Source of the DNA: Echinococcus granulosus
Lineage: Eukaryota; Platyhelminthes; Cestoda; Cyclophyllidea; Taeniidae
DNA length: 64,000 nucleotides
Assembly (NCBI RefSeq): GCF_000524195.1
Contig: NW_020170563.1
Location: forward strand, 39,685 to 103,684
Direction of reading: 5' to 3'
The notes beneath the pieces were generated by a model, which saw nothing but the letters and a program-made list of their open reading frames with translations, ran no database searches and was not told the origin of the DNA. Within the stretch, counting starts at the first letter, position 1. Each line of letters begins with the position of its first letter. A program made the translations under genes and the position numbers. This document shows, one piece after another, positions 11,001 to 22,600 of the stretch.

Positions 11001-14000
11001 CTCCTTATGTATACGATGCCAGATGGTTTGGGACTTGCAATAATTAATGCACGTTTTTCATCAATGACTTCGCATACATGCCGTAAAAACGTCTGCCTTC
11101 TAACAATAGAGAGTCAATCTAAGCTGTAGTTAATGCTTATCTGTCGTCAGCGGATACTTGCACCCATCCAAATAACCGAAATTGAGGCAATCAAAAGCCA
11201 AAGTATCATAAGTGGATCCAACAGTCACATTCCTGAACATTCAAACCCTACTGTACTGTTTTCGTGATCACGCTCTACACTGTTCATACCGGCAAAGTCA
11301 GCATAAGTTTATGGTAATTAATTTTTGCCTGCGGCATACACACACCTGTCGACAACGTCCAGTGTGCAATGAAATGCTCTCCCTCGGTAAAATAAATCGA
11401 GCATAAGTGTAGCACTTATCTTCACCCCTTAATGAAAACTCTTATTCCCAAACTTTGAGGGTGACTAACTAGTCGAAGGGAAGAAACCACGGGACTCGAG
11501 GCACCATAACCGCTTACCATTTTTAACTAGTGCAAATTTCTGAATTAATGCGAACCTCAGCTCTAGCATTAATAAATTAATGAATGGAGACTGTGTGATG
11601 AATTGTCACGGAATTAATATCTGTGATTCAAACAGTGGTGGTGCATCTTGTAAGTTTCAATACGATTCCTCCCATTATAACCTCTACAAGCCTATTTACC
11701 GACCTCAAACAAACAATAATCAATTTGTGCTTTATGAGAAAAAAGTAACTTAAAAAATGGTTGGTGAAACCCGAAAAATACATTTTGTAAAAATTTGTGT
11801 ATTTTCGCCTTTATCACAGAATGTTCGAGGACGAGACGATGCTACAACGTGTTCCAAAGTGCCTCTACATAGTTGGTGGAATTATGGCAAGCCTTCAGCT
11901 GCTTGGCTGCATCTTTGTTCGTCCGAGACCAGAAGAAGAAGTGAGTTCATCAAAAAACTCCCATTCAACCAAATTGCTGGAGTGTAATCTTTTCTTCTTC
12001 TGCGAAATCTGTATTTTTTCTACAGTTTGCATGCATCTTCGAAATAAATGCACAATTATATTCACATCGTTGGCGCAAAAGCAAAAATTGATACGATTTT
12101 TGAAATAACTCGCTCCAAAAAAAAGCCTTTATCCATTTCTTTTCTCTTGGGTAATACGCATTTATGGCCCATGAGGACAATTTTACGTTGATTTTTTTTA
12201 TAAGGAATCGCAGATCGTGGAGGTGACTGAAGATTTGACTGATAATTCCGTGTGAGTTACCAATTATACTCAAGAGATTTCCATACACATGTTTCATGCC
12301 ACTTCTACTGTTGCTGGATTTGCACACTTGAAATTGCGATTATTGGATTTGTTTCTCACCTTATTGCGCTTTTGTAAAATAAAAAAAAATTAGGATACTT
12401 AATGTTATTTACGGAGATGGGTCACCCTTTCAAACGGATTCAGTGCGGAAGGCGGTTCGCTGTTGTAAAGTCATGTGACTAGCTAATTAACTGAACATGC
12501 ACTACGTTGTTTAATAGCACGAGTCAGTTCTCTTCCGTTAGGTCCTCTTAATCTAACCTTGACAACATGCGCGGTAGTCGTGGTCCTAGCGAGTGACAGA
12601 TCTGATCTGATATCTAGGTGGATGGTAGGCTAAAGGCATTTGCCCTCCCATTCTGTATCCACTCGCCCACCCACCAATCTCCGTAATTCATCCATTCATC
12701 TTGGACAACGCGTAATGAGTCATCGGCATAATTCATTTAATTTGAATAATAAGAAAATTATTAAATTATTGTGATCCGATAAGTTTTTTAGCCAAGACTA
12801 CTTTATACCCTCCTTTTATCATAGAGAGATTTCGCAAAATAAAACAGCCTTGAAAGGAAAGGCATCTGCAAGTGATCTGTCTCCTAGGGAGGTGCTTCAG
12901 AAAGTTGATGTCTATCTCTTCTGGGCCATCATGTGCCTGTCTCTCATCCCCTTGACACTCATCACTGCTACAATAAAGGTGAGTGTGAGGAAGTGCCCCA
13001 AAAATAATATAATGCCAACAAAGTTAATTATTATTTTATTACTTTTTAAATATTACCTTCTCTTTGAAGAAGTTTCCTTGTAATAAAACTTTCCTTTAAG
13101 AATCGGTTTTGGAATGTAGGTAGTTCCCACAAAGATGCGAATTAACTACTTCATCAGCATTCTTTTGTTGCACAGGTTGTGGGTCAGCGATCAATTCCAG
13201 ACGACAAGTATTTAAGCCTTGTAAGCACACTGGGAGCGGTGTTCAATACCCTGGCTAGAGTAGGCTGGGGTCCAGTGGGTGATAAATTCTCATACAAGGT
13301 AATCCATCTTCCCCAATTATTTGATTTCAGCAGAAGCGGTCATATTACACTCAAAAATAGAATCGACTACTCTCGAATTCAGATTATTGATTAACCTGTT
13401 ACTTATTTAACTTTAGTAGCAAGCTCAATAGCATCAACTAATAAATGACCTTGATGGCAATCTTTGCCGTATTTTATTAAAAATTTCCACGAGCATATTC
13501 TACGAGTGGTATTTGCTGCCATCCCCCAAAAGCAATTACTTACATATTACAGAGGTGGGCGAAGGATACTTTATATTTATTCGTTTTGCAACTTTAGGTG
13601 CCGCTGTGCTGTTTGAACCTCTTCTACGGTGTAATTCTCATCACTTTGCCCTTCATTCCCCCACTTCCTGTGACTGGCAAGTATCTCTACGCTCTGTGGG
13701 TGTCTCTCATCTACTTCAGTGTGGCAGGTAACTTCGTTCTACTGCCCTTTGGAATTTCGCGCGCCTTTGGGCACAAGCATTTTGCCGCCAATTACGGTAT
13801 CGTCTTCAGCGCATTTGTGAGTGTTTAAAATGAGATAAAATAATCAATGATAACGTCCATATTTCTTATTCCTTCATTCTTCTATGCTATCAGCCATAAA
13901 ATCCTGAATCACGTCACATGGCTACTGAAAACCAGAACAAGTTGCATGTAAATTTGTCATCCCATCTTTTTCGCCTGCTTCATCATCAATACTTTTTGGG

Positions 14001-14478
14001 ACTGCATAAAGTCCCTGCTTATAAAGTTTGCTAATTAAATATTGAGGATTTTTCCTCTCATTATCTTCTCTGCATCCATGAATCACTTAAAATGGCTAAG
14101 GCTAGAAGACAGCTACTCCCTCTTATTCGGTGCATTATTATAAAAGAAACTAGTTTTCATTAAGACCCCCGGCAGCATAATCGGAGCACTCATAGTCTAC
14201 TTCGTGAAACTGGAGCAATACATTACGGAAATCTTCGTATCTTGTGGAGCTATCTGTCTTTTCAGTAAGTTTCTTTACTTTGGCTTAAATTCTCACCGAA
14301 ATTTATAACCTAGAGGTTATTGTTGCTTTTAAATTGGGCCGAACTTACCGCGTATCATCAAAAATAGGCAAAAAAAGGTTAACGTTTTTCAGGTTTCGTT
14401 TGTGCGCTTTATTTGGCCGATACCAACGCTCCGAGGGTATGTCAAGCTATTACCTGTCGTCAACGGGAGAGTACTTAA
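7917..14478 (+). CDS. MFS transporter, oxalate/formate antiporter or monocarboxylate porter-like, 11 exons, 463 aa
   Basis: A plasma-membrane or organelle carrier predicted to move small carboxylates. Joining 11 exons (97, 187, 127, 131, 121, 47, 154, 123, 219, 100 and 86 nt) gives 1392 nt, exactly 464 codons with stop, and every intron phase agrees. The product has about 12 hydrophobic segments split 6+6 by a charged loop (PRPEEEE to SPREVLQK, about residues 215-260). Family signs: WFPKRRGLVVGICACGFGAG after TM4; the MFS motif between TM8 and TM9 (GWGPVGDKFSYK); and SIPDDKYLS before it. The TM2-TM3 motif (RVGYRPLL) has lost its usual aspartate. The extracellular loop NPQNLAVNNVTQ carries a glycosylation sequon. 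Substrate cannot be read from sequence. The start is the ATG downstream of the TATA box. An AATAAA lies at 14816. Confidence 0.93.
8053..8239 (+). CDS. MFS transporter exon 2 (GC donor)
   Basis: The acceptor CCGCTAG enters phase 1 and gives ANVMPYLASYM, then TM2 and RVGYRPLLLFSWMVH. The end is set by an AG|GCAAGT donor in phase 2: AG plus T from exon 3 makes a serine that continues as AGILLTPLTLK in frame. The perfect GTAAGT donor at 8319 would end in phase 0 and shift exon 3 out of frame. Confidence 0.88.
8240..10414 (+). other. MFS intron 2 (2175 nt, GC-AG)
   Basis: Starts GCAAGTCA and ends TTTTTAG. It holds only chance frames. A consensus GT donor at 8319 lies inside and would break the frame if used. 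Confidence 0.8.
10415..10541 (+). CDS. MFS transporter exon 3
   Basis: The acceptor CGTTTTTAG enters phase 2. Encodes TM3 and TM4 (AGILLTPLTLKVGFAAVIST, then GWGVGASYGLLLALAAS). Donor TCG|GTAGGT, phase 0. Confidence 0.92.
10686..10816 (+). CDS. MFS transporter exon 4
   Basis: The acceptor TTATTTTAG enters phase 0. Encodes the family signature WFPKRRGLVVGICACGFGAG and TM5. Donor ACTCA|GTAAGT, phase 2. Confidence 0.93.
10817..11819 (+). other. MFS intron 4 (about 1 kb), nothing seen
   Basis: Unique AT-rich sequence between GTAAGT and CACAG; no supported exon on either strand. Confidence 0.7.
11820..11940 (+). CDS. MFS transporter exon 5
   Basis: The acceptor TTTATCACAG enters phase 2. Encodes MFEDETMLQRVPKCLYIVGG and TM6, ending in the charged loop PRPEEE. 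Donor GAA|GTGAGT, phase 0. Confidence 0.92.
12205..12251 (+). CDS. MFS transporter exon 6 (47 nt, central loop)
   Basis: The acceptor TTTTATAAG enters phase 0. Encodes the acidic loop segment ESQIVEVTEDLTDNS. Donor CCGT|GTGAGT, phase 2. This is the smallest exon of the gene; inclusion is required for the frame. Confidence 0.85.
12825..12978 (+). CDS. MFS transporter exon 7
   Basis: The acceptor TTATCATAG enters phase 2. Encodes the end of the central loop (SASDLSPREVLQKVDVYLF) and TM7. Donor AAG|GTGAGT, phase 0. Confidence 0.92.
13176..13298 (+). CDS. MFS transporter exon 8
   Basis: The acceptor TGTTGCACAG enters phase 0; 41 codons. Encodes QRSIPDDKYLSLVSTLGAVF and the second MFS loop motif GWGPVGDKFSYK. 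Donor AAG|GTAATC, phase 0. Confidence 0.93.
13598..13816 (+). CDS. MFS transporter exon 9
   Basis: The acceptor AACTTTAG enters phase 0; 73 codons. Encodes TM9 and TM10 (FYGVILITLPFIPPLPVTGK, WVSLIYFSVAGNFVLLPFGI) and the loop FGHKHFAANYG. Donor TTT|GTGAGT, phase 0. Confidence 0.93.
14165..14264 (+). CDS. MFS transporter exon 10
   Basis: The acceptor TTTTCATTAAG enters phase 0, giving TPGSIIGALIVYF (TM11). The nearby CGGCAG would create an immediate stop. Donor TTCA|GTAAGT, phase 1. Confidence 0.88.
14393..14478 (+). CDS. MFS transporter exon 11 (terminal)
   Basis: The acceptor CGTTTTTCAG enters phase 1. Encodes the end of TM12 (SFVCALYLADTNAPR), a short Cys/Arg tail and TAA. A GTATGT after AGG at 14436 could be an alternative donor, giving a different tail. 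Confidence 0.8.
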
Positions 14479-14815
14479 TTTCTCCTCGTCGACAACTACT
14501 ATGTAAGTTTTCTTTTGCATAAGATAAATCCCCAAATTGAAAATTGTTTTCAAATATTGTAAAACAACTCATTTTTTGCATTTGACTACTCATCAAAAAT
14601 CAAATCTGTCCACGCAATATCAGTTTTATCCTTTGCAGATTGTGCAAAAATCGCGAAGGCTATGCGAAGGTCAAACAAGCTCAGTGTATAACTGCTTACT
14701 AACTTTTAAGGTGATCTTATTCCACACAAATGACTCCATATCTTCATGTGTTTTCCATCTCAAATTCTGAACTTGGTGCATAGCAACTGAACAGCTCGAG
14801 AATATTTCTTTGCAA

Positions 14816-14821
14816 AATAAA
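14816..14821 (+). terminator. Candidate poly(A) signal of the MFS gene
   Basis: AATAAA 338 bases after the TAA stop at 14478; no other canonical hexamer is closer on the plus strand. Confidence 0.5.
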
Positions 14822-15498
14822 GGACTTTATGTTATAGGTAATTAAAGTGACTAATATTCAAATTCGTTAATCACTTAAAAGGACGTTGATCACCAAGCGT
14901 TTATTTCTTCTGGGAATGCCTGGAATCTCGGAGAAATGTCTACATTCAGCTTTCTTGAGGGTCCCGTCAACACAAATAAGTTCTTCACATTGAAAAAATC
15001 GCACCCTTACTCACACATTCTAATTGGCTAAGGCTGTACTTTCGATAAACGAGTAGTCGTTCATTCTCAAGGCCAATGCTTTGTCATAAACATGCATTGT
15101 AGGCCTCAAGCGCGGTCTCGGATTAAGCCAACGGCAGTCCTCACTAGTCAGCAACTTTAATCGTATTCACACGTAACACATTTACGTGGACTCACCTGCA
15201 CTTAACCAATGCAAATATCTATCCTGAAGTCTTTATTCGTTAATTATCTGATTGGTAGCTTTGGTAGGGTCGAGACAGCTCGTGCGTAGAACTTCACTAC
15301 ATAATTGTAAAATCCCAGTTATAACGGATTTTGGAGGATGAAGGAGAAACGCCCGCACTTTGAGTACATATGTAAAACGATAAATTTTAAGATATGAAAC
15401 AAAAACACCTAACACACACAAGGTACAGAGTTTGATTGACCTTGGTAATTTTTGAGAGTGCAGACTTGCCAATACCACTAAACAATCCTAGGAGGCTC
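14822..15498. other. Convergent intergenic region, nothing seen
   Basis: AT-rich DNA between the MFS poly(A) signal and the first assembly gap. No exon or RNA gene is visible. Confidence 0.5.
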
Positions 15499-15598
15499 NN
15501 NNNNNNNNNNNNNNNNNNNNNNNNNNNNNNNNNNNNNNNNNNNNNNNNNNNNNNNNNNNNNNNNNNNNNNNNNNNNNNNNNNNNNNNNNNNNNNNNNN
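15499..15598. other. Assembly gap (100 N)
   Basis: Run of exactly 100 N, so the true size is unknown. It is flanked by a repeat also found at the 29032 gap. Confidence 0.99.
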
Positions 15599-15672
15599 GC
15601 TCACTACTATTGCTTGTAATAATCCCATGGTAGCGGTAGCATTCTTCCTCAAACGTGTAAAATGAAACGTCC
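15599..15672 (-). repeat. Dispersed repeat, copy 1, abutting gap
   Basis: The reverse complement matches 28958-29031 over 74 bases with two mismatches by eye. The core contains GAATGCTACCGCTACCATGG. On the far side of the gap a CCTAGGAT-type motif is also shared, so the missing bases are probably the body of this element. Confidence 0.9.
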
Positions 15673-15919
15673 CAAACAGAACTTTCCAGTAGTAAGGTCA
15701 TATTACTCGAGGTTTGAAGATAAATGATAACCATCACTTGGTAGGTCCGTAAAATACATTGTCCTTCAGATCCGTTTCTGTTTTCGTGGCTTTCTGTTTC
15801 CCAAAACAAAGCATAGGCCTAGATAAGCATATGTTTTTCTCCCTGAAATCATTCCCTTTTTAAATACCACCATACATAATCAAAAATGTTCTAATTATAT
15901 ATGTATATATTTGTATATA

Positions 15920-15925
15920 TTTATT
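15920..15925 (-). terminator. Candidate poly(A) signal of the tensin gene
   Basis: AATAAA on the minus strand about 610 bases after the tensin stop, in a TA-rich patch (15895-15930). Its position after a long polypyrimidine 3' UTR is reasonable but unproven. Confidence 0.35.
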
Positions 15926-15950
15926 ACTTACTCTCCGAATTTTCTGCCAG

Positions 15951-16530
15951 AAGGGAAGAAAACAATTTGACGAATCGTAGCACAGATGTAGAGGGGGAAG
16001 TTGAGATTGAGAAGTAGGGAAGAAATAAGAGGAAGGAAGAAAAATGAACAGATATTTGCGGAGCTAACCAAAAAAACCAAGTGAAGACGACTTAAAAAAG
16101 GGAGTGGAAGAGGAGGGGATGGAGAAGATAGGCGATACTTTCTACACAGTCAGTCGATCGTACATAGAAGAAAGGTAGATATAAGTTTTTATAAAAATAG
16201 TAGTAGCATAGTTTTAGAGAGTCAGAGAACCATAGAGAGAAACAACTAAGATGGGGTCGCGCACTCGCGCAGAAACACATAACGAAGCACGACGAGGTCG
16301 TATGAGAGGTTGGTTGCTGGTGGGTTCGCGCACACAGTTGTTTTTGTAGAAAGGGAACAAATTTGTTTGTTAAATAATCCATGTTCTTATGGTGGAAAGT
16401 GGACGGCATCGATCAATCGAAAGGGGATGGGACGACTTTGCTGGCAGAGCGGTGGGGTAATCGGAAATTATGAAGGCGCAGTGTGGGGATGAGTGTGGTT
16501 GTGAAATTTGATCCCAGTCCTGTGCACGCG
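15951..16530 (-). other. Probable tensin 3' UTR, polypyrimidine-rich in the mRNA
   Basis: The plus strand is strongly purine-rich between about 15951 and 16140 (GGGAAGAAAA, GGAAGGAAGAAAAA and GGAAGAGGAGGGGA blocks). The transcript from the minus strand would therefore be C/U-rich, a substrate type for PTB/hnRNP-like RNA-binding proteins. No frame here extends the protein. Confidence 0.45.
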
Positions 16531-16672
16531 TCAGCGAAAGTGGACAGGTAGGGCTTGATTTATGAAATTGATGAGATTTGAGCTCGGCTGGTTTGGCTCC
16601 AGTTGGCACATTACGTAGACTGCATGCTCCGTCATGGTAAAACGAGTCTTCTTCACAACTATTGCAAAAATT
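16531..16672 (-). CDS. Tensin exon 20 (PTB C-terminus, stop)
   Basis: The acceptor TTGATCCACAG enters phase 2. Encodes IFAIVVKKTRF, then CQLEPNQPSSNLINFINQAL and ends VHFR-stop. This matches the final PTB strand and helix of tensins, where F-A-x-L-E-P-N-Q-P-A is typical. Confidence 0.92.
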
Positions 16673-19600
16673 CTGTGGATCAAGGAGAAAACAATACTTT
16701 TAGTAAATCGGCCAGTCACTGTGAACATCCTGTGCTAGTAACCCTATTCAAAGATACAAAGTTATCTTGTGCAGGTTTTAATTATTGCGTATTAAATACT
16801 GGATTTTGGTAGCGGTAGGAGTATGCTACATTTAATGGCAACGATTTATTTACAAGAATGTTTTTTTTTTAAAATAGGTTCCTAAATTAAGACGGAGAAA
16901 CAATTTGAAATTTACGACAAGGATTATTTTTCAAATACAAGTTAAGAGATGCATTACATAAACTTCGAATCGCTTAGTGTGCTACTGCTGGGAATAATTG
17001 AGAACTCATAAAACTTTCCTGTTTCGATTGTCCAGAAGTTTCCTTTTTCGCACTTACTTTCCGAGCCTTCTAGAAAGTCTTGAAAATTGCACTCTTGTTA
17101 CGATACTTGATTTGCCAATACCACGTATGGATGGATTCTAATCATGCTAATAGTCACTATAATGTTAGGGTCAATCAAAATATCATAGATAAGTGAGACT
17201 CTAACCACCCTGGGTCCCCAACCCTCAGCCCAACAGCCAGGTAAGCACCTGCTCTAACTTCACTCTACTCATACTTGACGGCAAATAAGAGTGTCTATAT
17301 TGAAGTCTTTGTCTTCTGCTTGCTCTAAACGGGAATTTTCTAGAACTCAAGCTCAGGCCCATAAGCACCAGTTGATAAATGTTCCGTTATTTAATTTTGA
17401 ACAACAAACACTAGTTCATTGAAACGACGAAGTCACTAGTCAAATTTTCAAAAAAAAGGACTTACAGAGAATCAGCTACTCCACGATTTTTTAATTCAAT
17501 TGCATTGAACCTAAAGCGAAAACATGGGAATCTGTCAAAATCGGACCACTTCTCCGCTATTGAAATTTATCAAAAGTCAACATAAAAATATACACTCGTT
17601 CTTCAGGGTCGTAGGCGCAGTAGAGGATCTTGTTAGCAGGAATCGATTTCTTGGTAAAGCGAATGCTGTTCTTGTCAACAATGGTGAGGCCCTTGTCAAC
17701 GGAGCAGAGCACCGTTGCCTCACATTTCTTTTTCAATCCCTTATTGGGGTTGTTAGCCTGTGAGAGCACCTGCTCCACCGCCCGTCTGACCGCTGACTCC
17801 CCTTGGAGAGGGAAGACGTCCATACTTCCCAAGTACAAAACGTCACAAACTAAAAAGAGGGAGCAAAAAGTTTCACTCGCACTCTGTTTTGTTGAGTACG
17901 AAGACTACATACCACGTCTATTTGTATATGAGGGCGATCGTTATCAATGCATGGAAACTCTTGCAAACCATCATTCATTTCGGAAACAGCTCTTAATCTT
18001 ATAGTGCCTTTTTCTAGCGAAATTTCAAATCACTAGAAACCGAATCTATCATATTAATGACAACACTCATGTTTTTTGGAGTATTAATCACCGATACTAT
18101 TTCTTTAGTGGATGCATAATTTTTCTTGCTTATCTTGAAAACCAAGAGGTACATTGTCTATGTGTCAGCTATAATCATACTTTAAGCAAATATGAGAGAG
18201 CAAATAATGTTTTAATAATTTTGCTTAATAATACATACTAAAGCATGCGGAAGTGTTTTGAAAATAGTCTGACTATCACCATCATCCACTTTGGTGAGTA
18301 AAAAAGGAGGAGGCATTTAGACGTCTATTTCACGAAAGTTTGTTATTTTGGTACAAAATTCCTCATTTCATAAGCAAGGTTTTGCCACATGTTAGTGATA
18401 TCTAACGAAATACAATCAGCAAGAATACTATGCAAAACTGTATTAATAACAACAATATGACTTATCATTGTCACACACTGGAAGTCACTTTACCATTTTA
18501 CAAAACAAATATCGAAACCCAATTGTTTAACAGTCTGTCCCCTCAATCCGTATTTGATTACTACAAATGCAATTTTATTGTAAATGATAAATTCACGACC
18601 TACAAAAGACAAAAAGGGATGCCCATAAACCATGCAGAAAAAGCAAAACGCAGCCTCAACTTTTAAAGATAGCGGGTTGGATGAACTTTGGGAAATCTCC
18701 TACTTGTCTCTTTTCCAAAACGAAATAAAATAAAGGAACTTGATTATACACTCCAAATTTAGGTACAAACATAGCGTGTTCTCGGTAAAATCACATATTA
18801 ATTAGCCAATGTATCTTTTGGTCCAAATCAATAATAGATCTATAAACAGGTAAATAACTTAGTGTGGCGTTACTGCCTGATGCGTTTAAATAATTTAATC
18901 TAGTCTACAATATGATTAATACCTACCAACCAACTAAAAAGCTCACCGAAATCCAAGCCACTTAAAGTTTGTCGACCGGGTAAGGGGCTCTGCTGTCCGG
19001 CTAGGTAGTTACTCGATAGCGCACTCCTCATAGGCAGTTTGAGGAGGACTGGAAGAGCGCCCTGATGAATAGTGTGGTCGTGCACGAAAGCTGCCAGTGA
19101 CGGAAATATGGGTTCACTTTCAAATCCCCTCAGGTGCACTGCGTCGCCTCCCTTCACGCGATTCAGCAGGAACGTCCTCACAGGTTCCGTGTCCTCTGAA
19201 AAACGCCAAGACGCAAAAATTGGCCATAAGATAATTATTCTCTATGGTGTTTAAGTAGACGCGGTTTTTGAAACTCGCCGGCTGTTAATGGCACTCGAAC
19301 GACGAGAGCATAGGAGTTTGGCTGAGATTTGCTTGCACGTATGATAAAACGTCCGGGCTCCTTATTGATAAGCATCTGTATCGCCTCTTGACGCGAAGCG
19401 CTCGGACGGAACCAGTGGTACGAGAGGTCATTTGTCTGGGTTAGCGTGTGACGACTGTCCATTGTGTCGAGGGCCATGTGGTTGGCTTGTGCTGGACCTG
19501 TTGTGAAGCTACCGCCGTGTAGACTTCCCATTGAACACCCCAAACCTGTAACATCACGTTTATGTGCTAGGTGATTACAGACACAAGCCCATGTACTTTA

Positions 19601-22600
19601 AAGAAACCTAAAGTTAAAGCTAATTTCCCGGTTCTCCAGCGAAACAACTCATAATGGGAAAATTGGATTTAAACTAGATTCAAGGACTGAGTGAGGCCTA
19701 TGAAGCAGGGACTGGCTCCGTTCCTTAGATGAAGACGTTGGAAAAATTTCCGTCGAAAAGACGAGTAGTGTGAAAGCCTTTGATACCAGTTAGCTTTCCA
19801 CCCTTTGGGTTGATGAAAATAAACCAAAAGAAACTCCACCATGCTATTCAAATAATCAAAGCAGGTTGTATCTTAGAGAAGCAATTGGGGTAAGAGACAC
19901 GCAGTTCTGGAATTAAACATCAATAATGAGTTTGGCATTTTTCCAAAAAAAGGACTTGCCGTTAACATTGGACCAATGGGATTCATTCTGAACAGTTCGT
20001 GAACGATGCTCAGAAACAACTCGACCTCCATGCTGACGTGATAGTACTCTAAAGAGCAGTGGAAAAGAATGCGAAAATAGCCATAAATTACGGATTAAAG
20101 TGAACCTATAAATGCATTAAAACATCCCTCTTCACATAAGAAATGTGTGTGTTTATTACCATGGATGGAAAATAAGTTTCCAGCGTCTCTTCAAAATGAT
20201 AGGTAATAAGCTACAAATGAAGTAAAAAATGGGTAGGAAAAGCCTTATTTGGTCGCCTGATGAAATAATCGTATCTCTGTCTGAAATGCGACCCGTTATT
20301 TCCAAGTAGACAGTAACAGATAGAAACATTCCAATCTATAAATAAGTGACAATAATACGGATGAGAGTAAGTGTTGCCTGAAAATTGATTAAATGTAGGT
20401 CGACTCGCATGATGAATGGCATTAAATTCAGCCTTTTTTCCGCCGTTTAAAAAGCCCTTTAAGAAGTAATCTACGCACATTTTCCCAGACTTGGCAGACC
20501 TTGGCGTTAGCTCCGATTTGAAAGTGTTAATAAAATCGTAGCTCGATATCGTCACATCAACCAACTCAGCGCGTGCGTACCTGTTTATGTGTATTTTGCC
20601 TACTTTTTCTTTACTTTTGAAACCAATCAACTCAGGGTCAATAGTGCTTTGCCAGGCGGCTAATCTCATCACTGGCGTCACGAGCGAAATTAGTGTCCCT
20701 CGTCTCGTCTTCGTTGCACAAAAAGTCAAGACATATCACTAGCTTACTGACACAAGGAACTATTTTCTGGGTCTTTTTTCATCAAGTTACCTCAGCTTCT
20801 AACAAGGCATAGAGTAAATACAATTATCAGCTGTTAGTGGGGAAGAACTCGAATTTTTGCTCAACAAATAAAGTTAACTACTTTGTGGCTCATCTATGGC
20901 TTTAGCAGAACCCAAATATTGAAACATTATTGTTATACATTTAGTTTGTGTTAGACCATTTCACAGCTCCAATAGGAGATTAAGTTGAAAATAATCTCAC
21001 TGAAATTTCACATTAGATCAATTATCAGAATTCAGTCGTTGCCTTCGCTGTTATTTTGAAGTCTCCTTAGATCTCGATCTCTGTAAATTGTAAGCAAAAA
21101 TTACCCATAACTTTAGCCAAAACCACTTCTTTGTATTAATTTAAAGACCACTCAAAAATGTTTCATCCTGGCAACTGCCTTGTTTCAATTGTTTAGAAAG
21201 CAGCAATAAAAGCTACAAGAAGGTGTTTCTAAACGGAATTTAAGTGGTATCATCGTCTGTTAAATTTAATAAACTGTCAGATATCGCGACGCACCTTTTA
21301 TTGAAGAAATGCATATTTAATTAAGTCTTAACACCTCTTTCAACTTCATTAGAAATTTTTTTAGCCTGTCGATGCTGTCGCTAAATTTCTCATCAATCCA
21401 TTGACCTATAAAAATATCAAAAACTTTGCTAACAAATCTATATTCCCCAAATTATTTTCATGTCTGTGTGTGAAAGTGCAAAAAAAAACAAGATTTTTGG
21501 AAGAATAAGAAATTATATACCTCCTGCCATTGTCGGACCCATTCAGTCCTCTGCCTTTCTATGGTGCTGCATTTGCAGTGGCGGTAAGCGAACAAAATCC
21601 AAACCAAATACCAATTTGAGTTCATTTACTATATACCACATCAAAACGTCACAAAAGCCATCTGTCGTGGATAGTGGACTCCTGGAGACTCAATACAGAA
21701 AGAGTGAAACTACTTTCACCATTGAGAAGTCCTCAATTTCGAGTACTTTACAGTTACCCTCAATAGACGTGATCAAGATTAAAAGTTGAAACCAACCTTG
21801 AAATAGGCAACTACCATGTGTCTCTAGACACAGCTACTTATGAGCAGGTGCGAAAACATGGCATCTTCCTTCCTAAAACTTCCGTTAGACAAAAGCCTTT
21901 AGCGCTCCCGCTCAACTCACTTCTTCTTTGATGCAGTTTGTCCGAAGTGAACGCGTTAGTCAGGAATTCTAACGAGATTGACAGCACGTACTCCCACGAA
22001 AAAAGGGAAACCTCTCTATTCTGCGAGATCATTATACTATTTTCCGTCCTGTTTCATGATGAGGTGAAATTCACAGAAAAGTCGCTGCGGATAAAATTGA
22101 GTAGGGGTCAAAGAAAGTACCAGGAACACCATCAATATAAGAAATGACTATGAAGCGAACCAATATTTACTTACATGTATATTAAACTATGGAAACTCCT
22201 AAGTTCCCATGGTCTTTACCGCCATCTTCATGGTATGATCTTGCATCTACGTCTATAGGTGATAAAAAGCCATTGATCTAAACTTGAATATCTTATTACG
22301 ACTTAAGGTGCTACGACACCATCTTTATGGCAGCCAATCGCGGCATAGCTGTAGATTTAAGACTGGAAGCAGTGGCCGCTTGGCAATTACTCACTGAAAT
22401 GCACAGACTTTGACATACATCATCAATCGACTGTTTTGTACAAATGCAAAAACGGTGATCCACGAACGTTTTTTAGGGATGCATAATAATTCGAAATTCT
22501 AAGCCCTTCACTATTGTTGAGCTCTATTTTCGAAATAGATGCCCTATGTAATGGATGGCATGGTATACGCGGAATGCTAAAGAAGTCTAAACAAAACGTA

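Noticed and set aside
20211..20729. 172-codon minus-strand frame
   Set aside because: Starts with TTG, has no recognisable motif, no good splice bounds and no phase fit with tensin exons 14 and 15; comparable chance frames occur elsewhere in the window.
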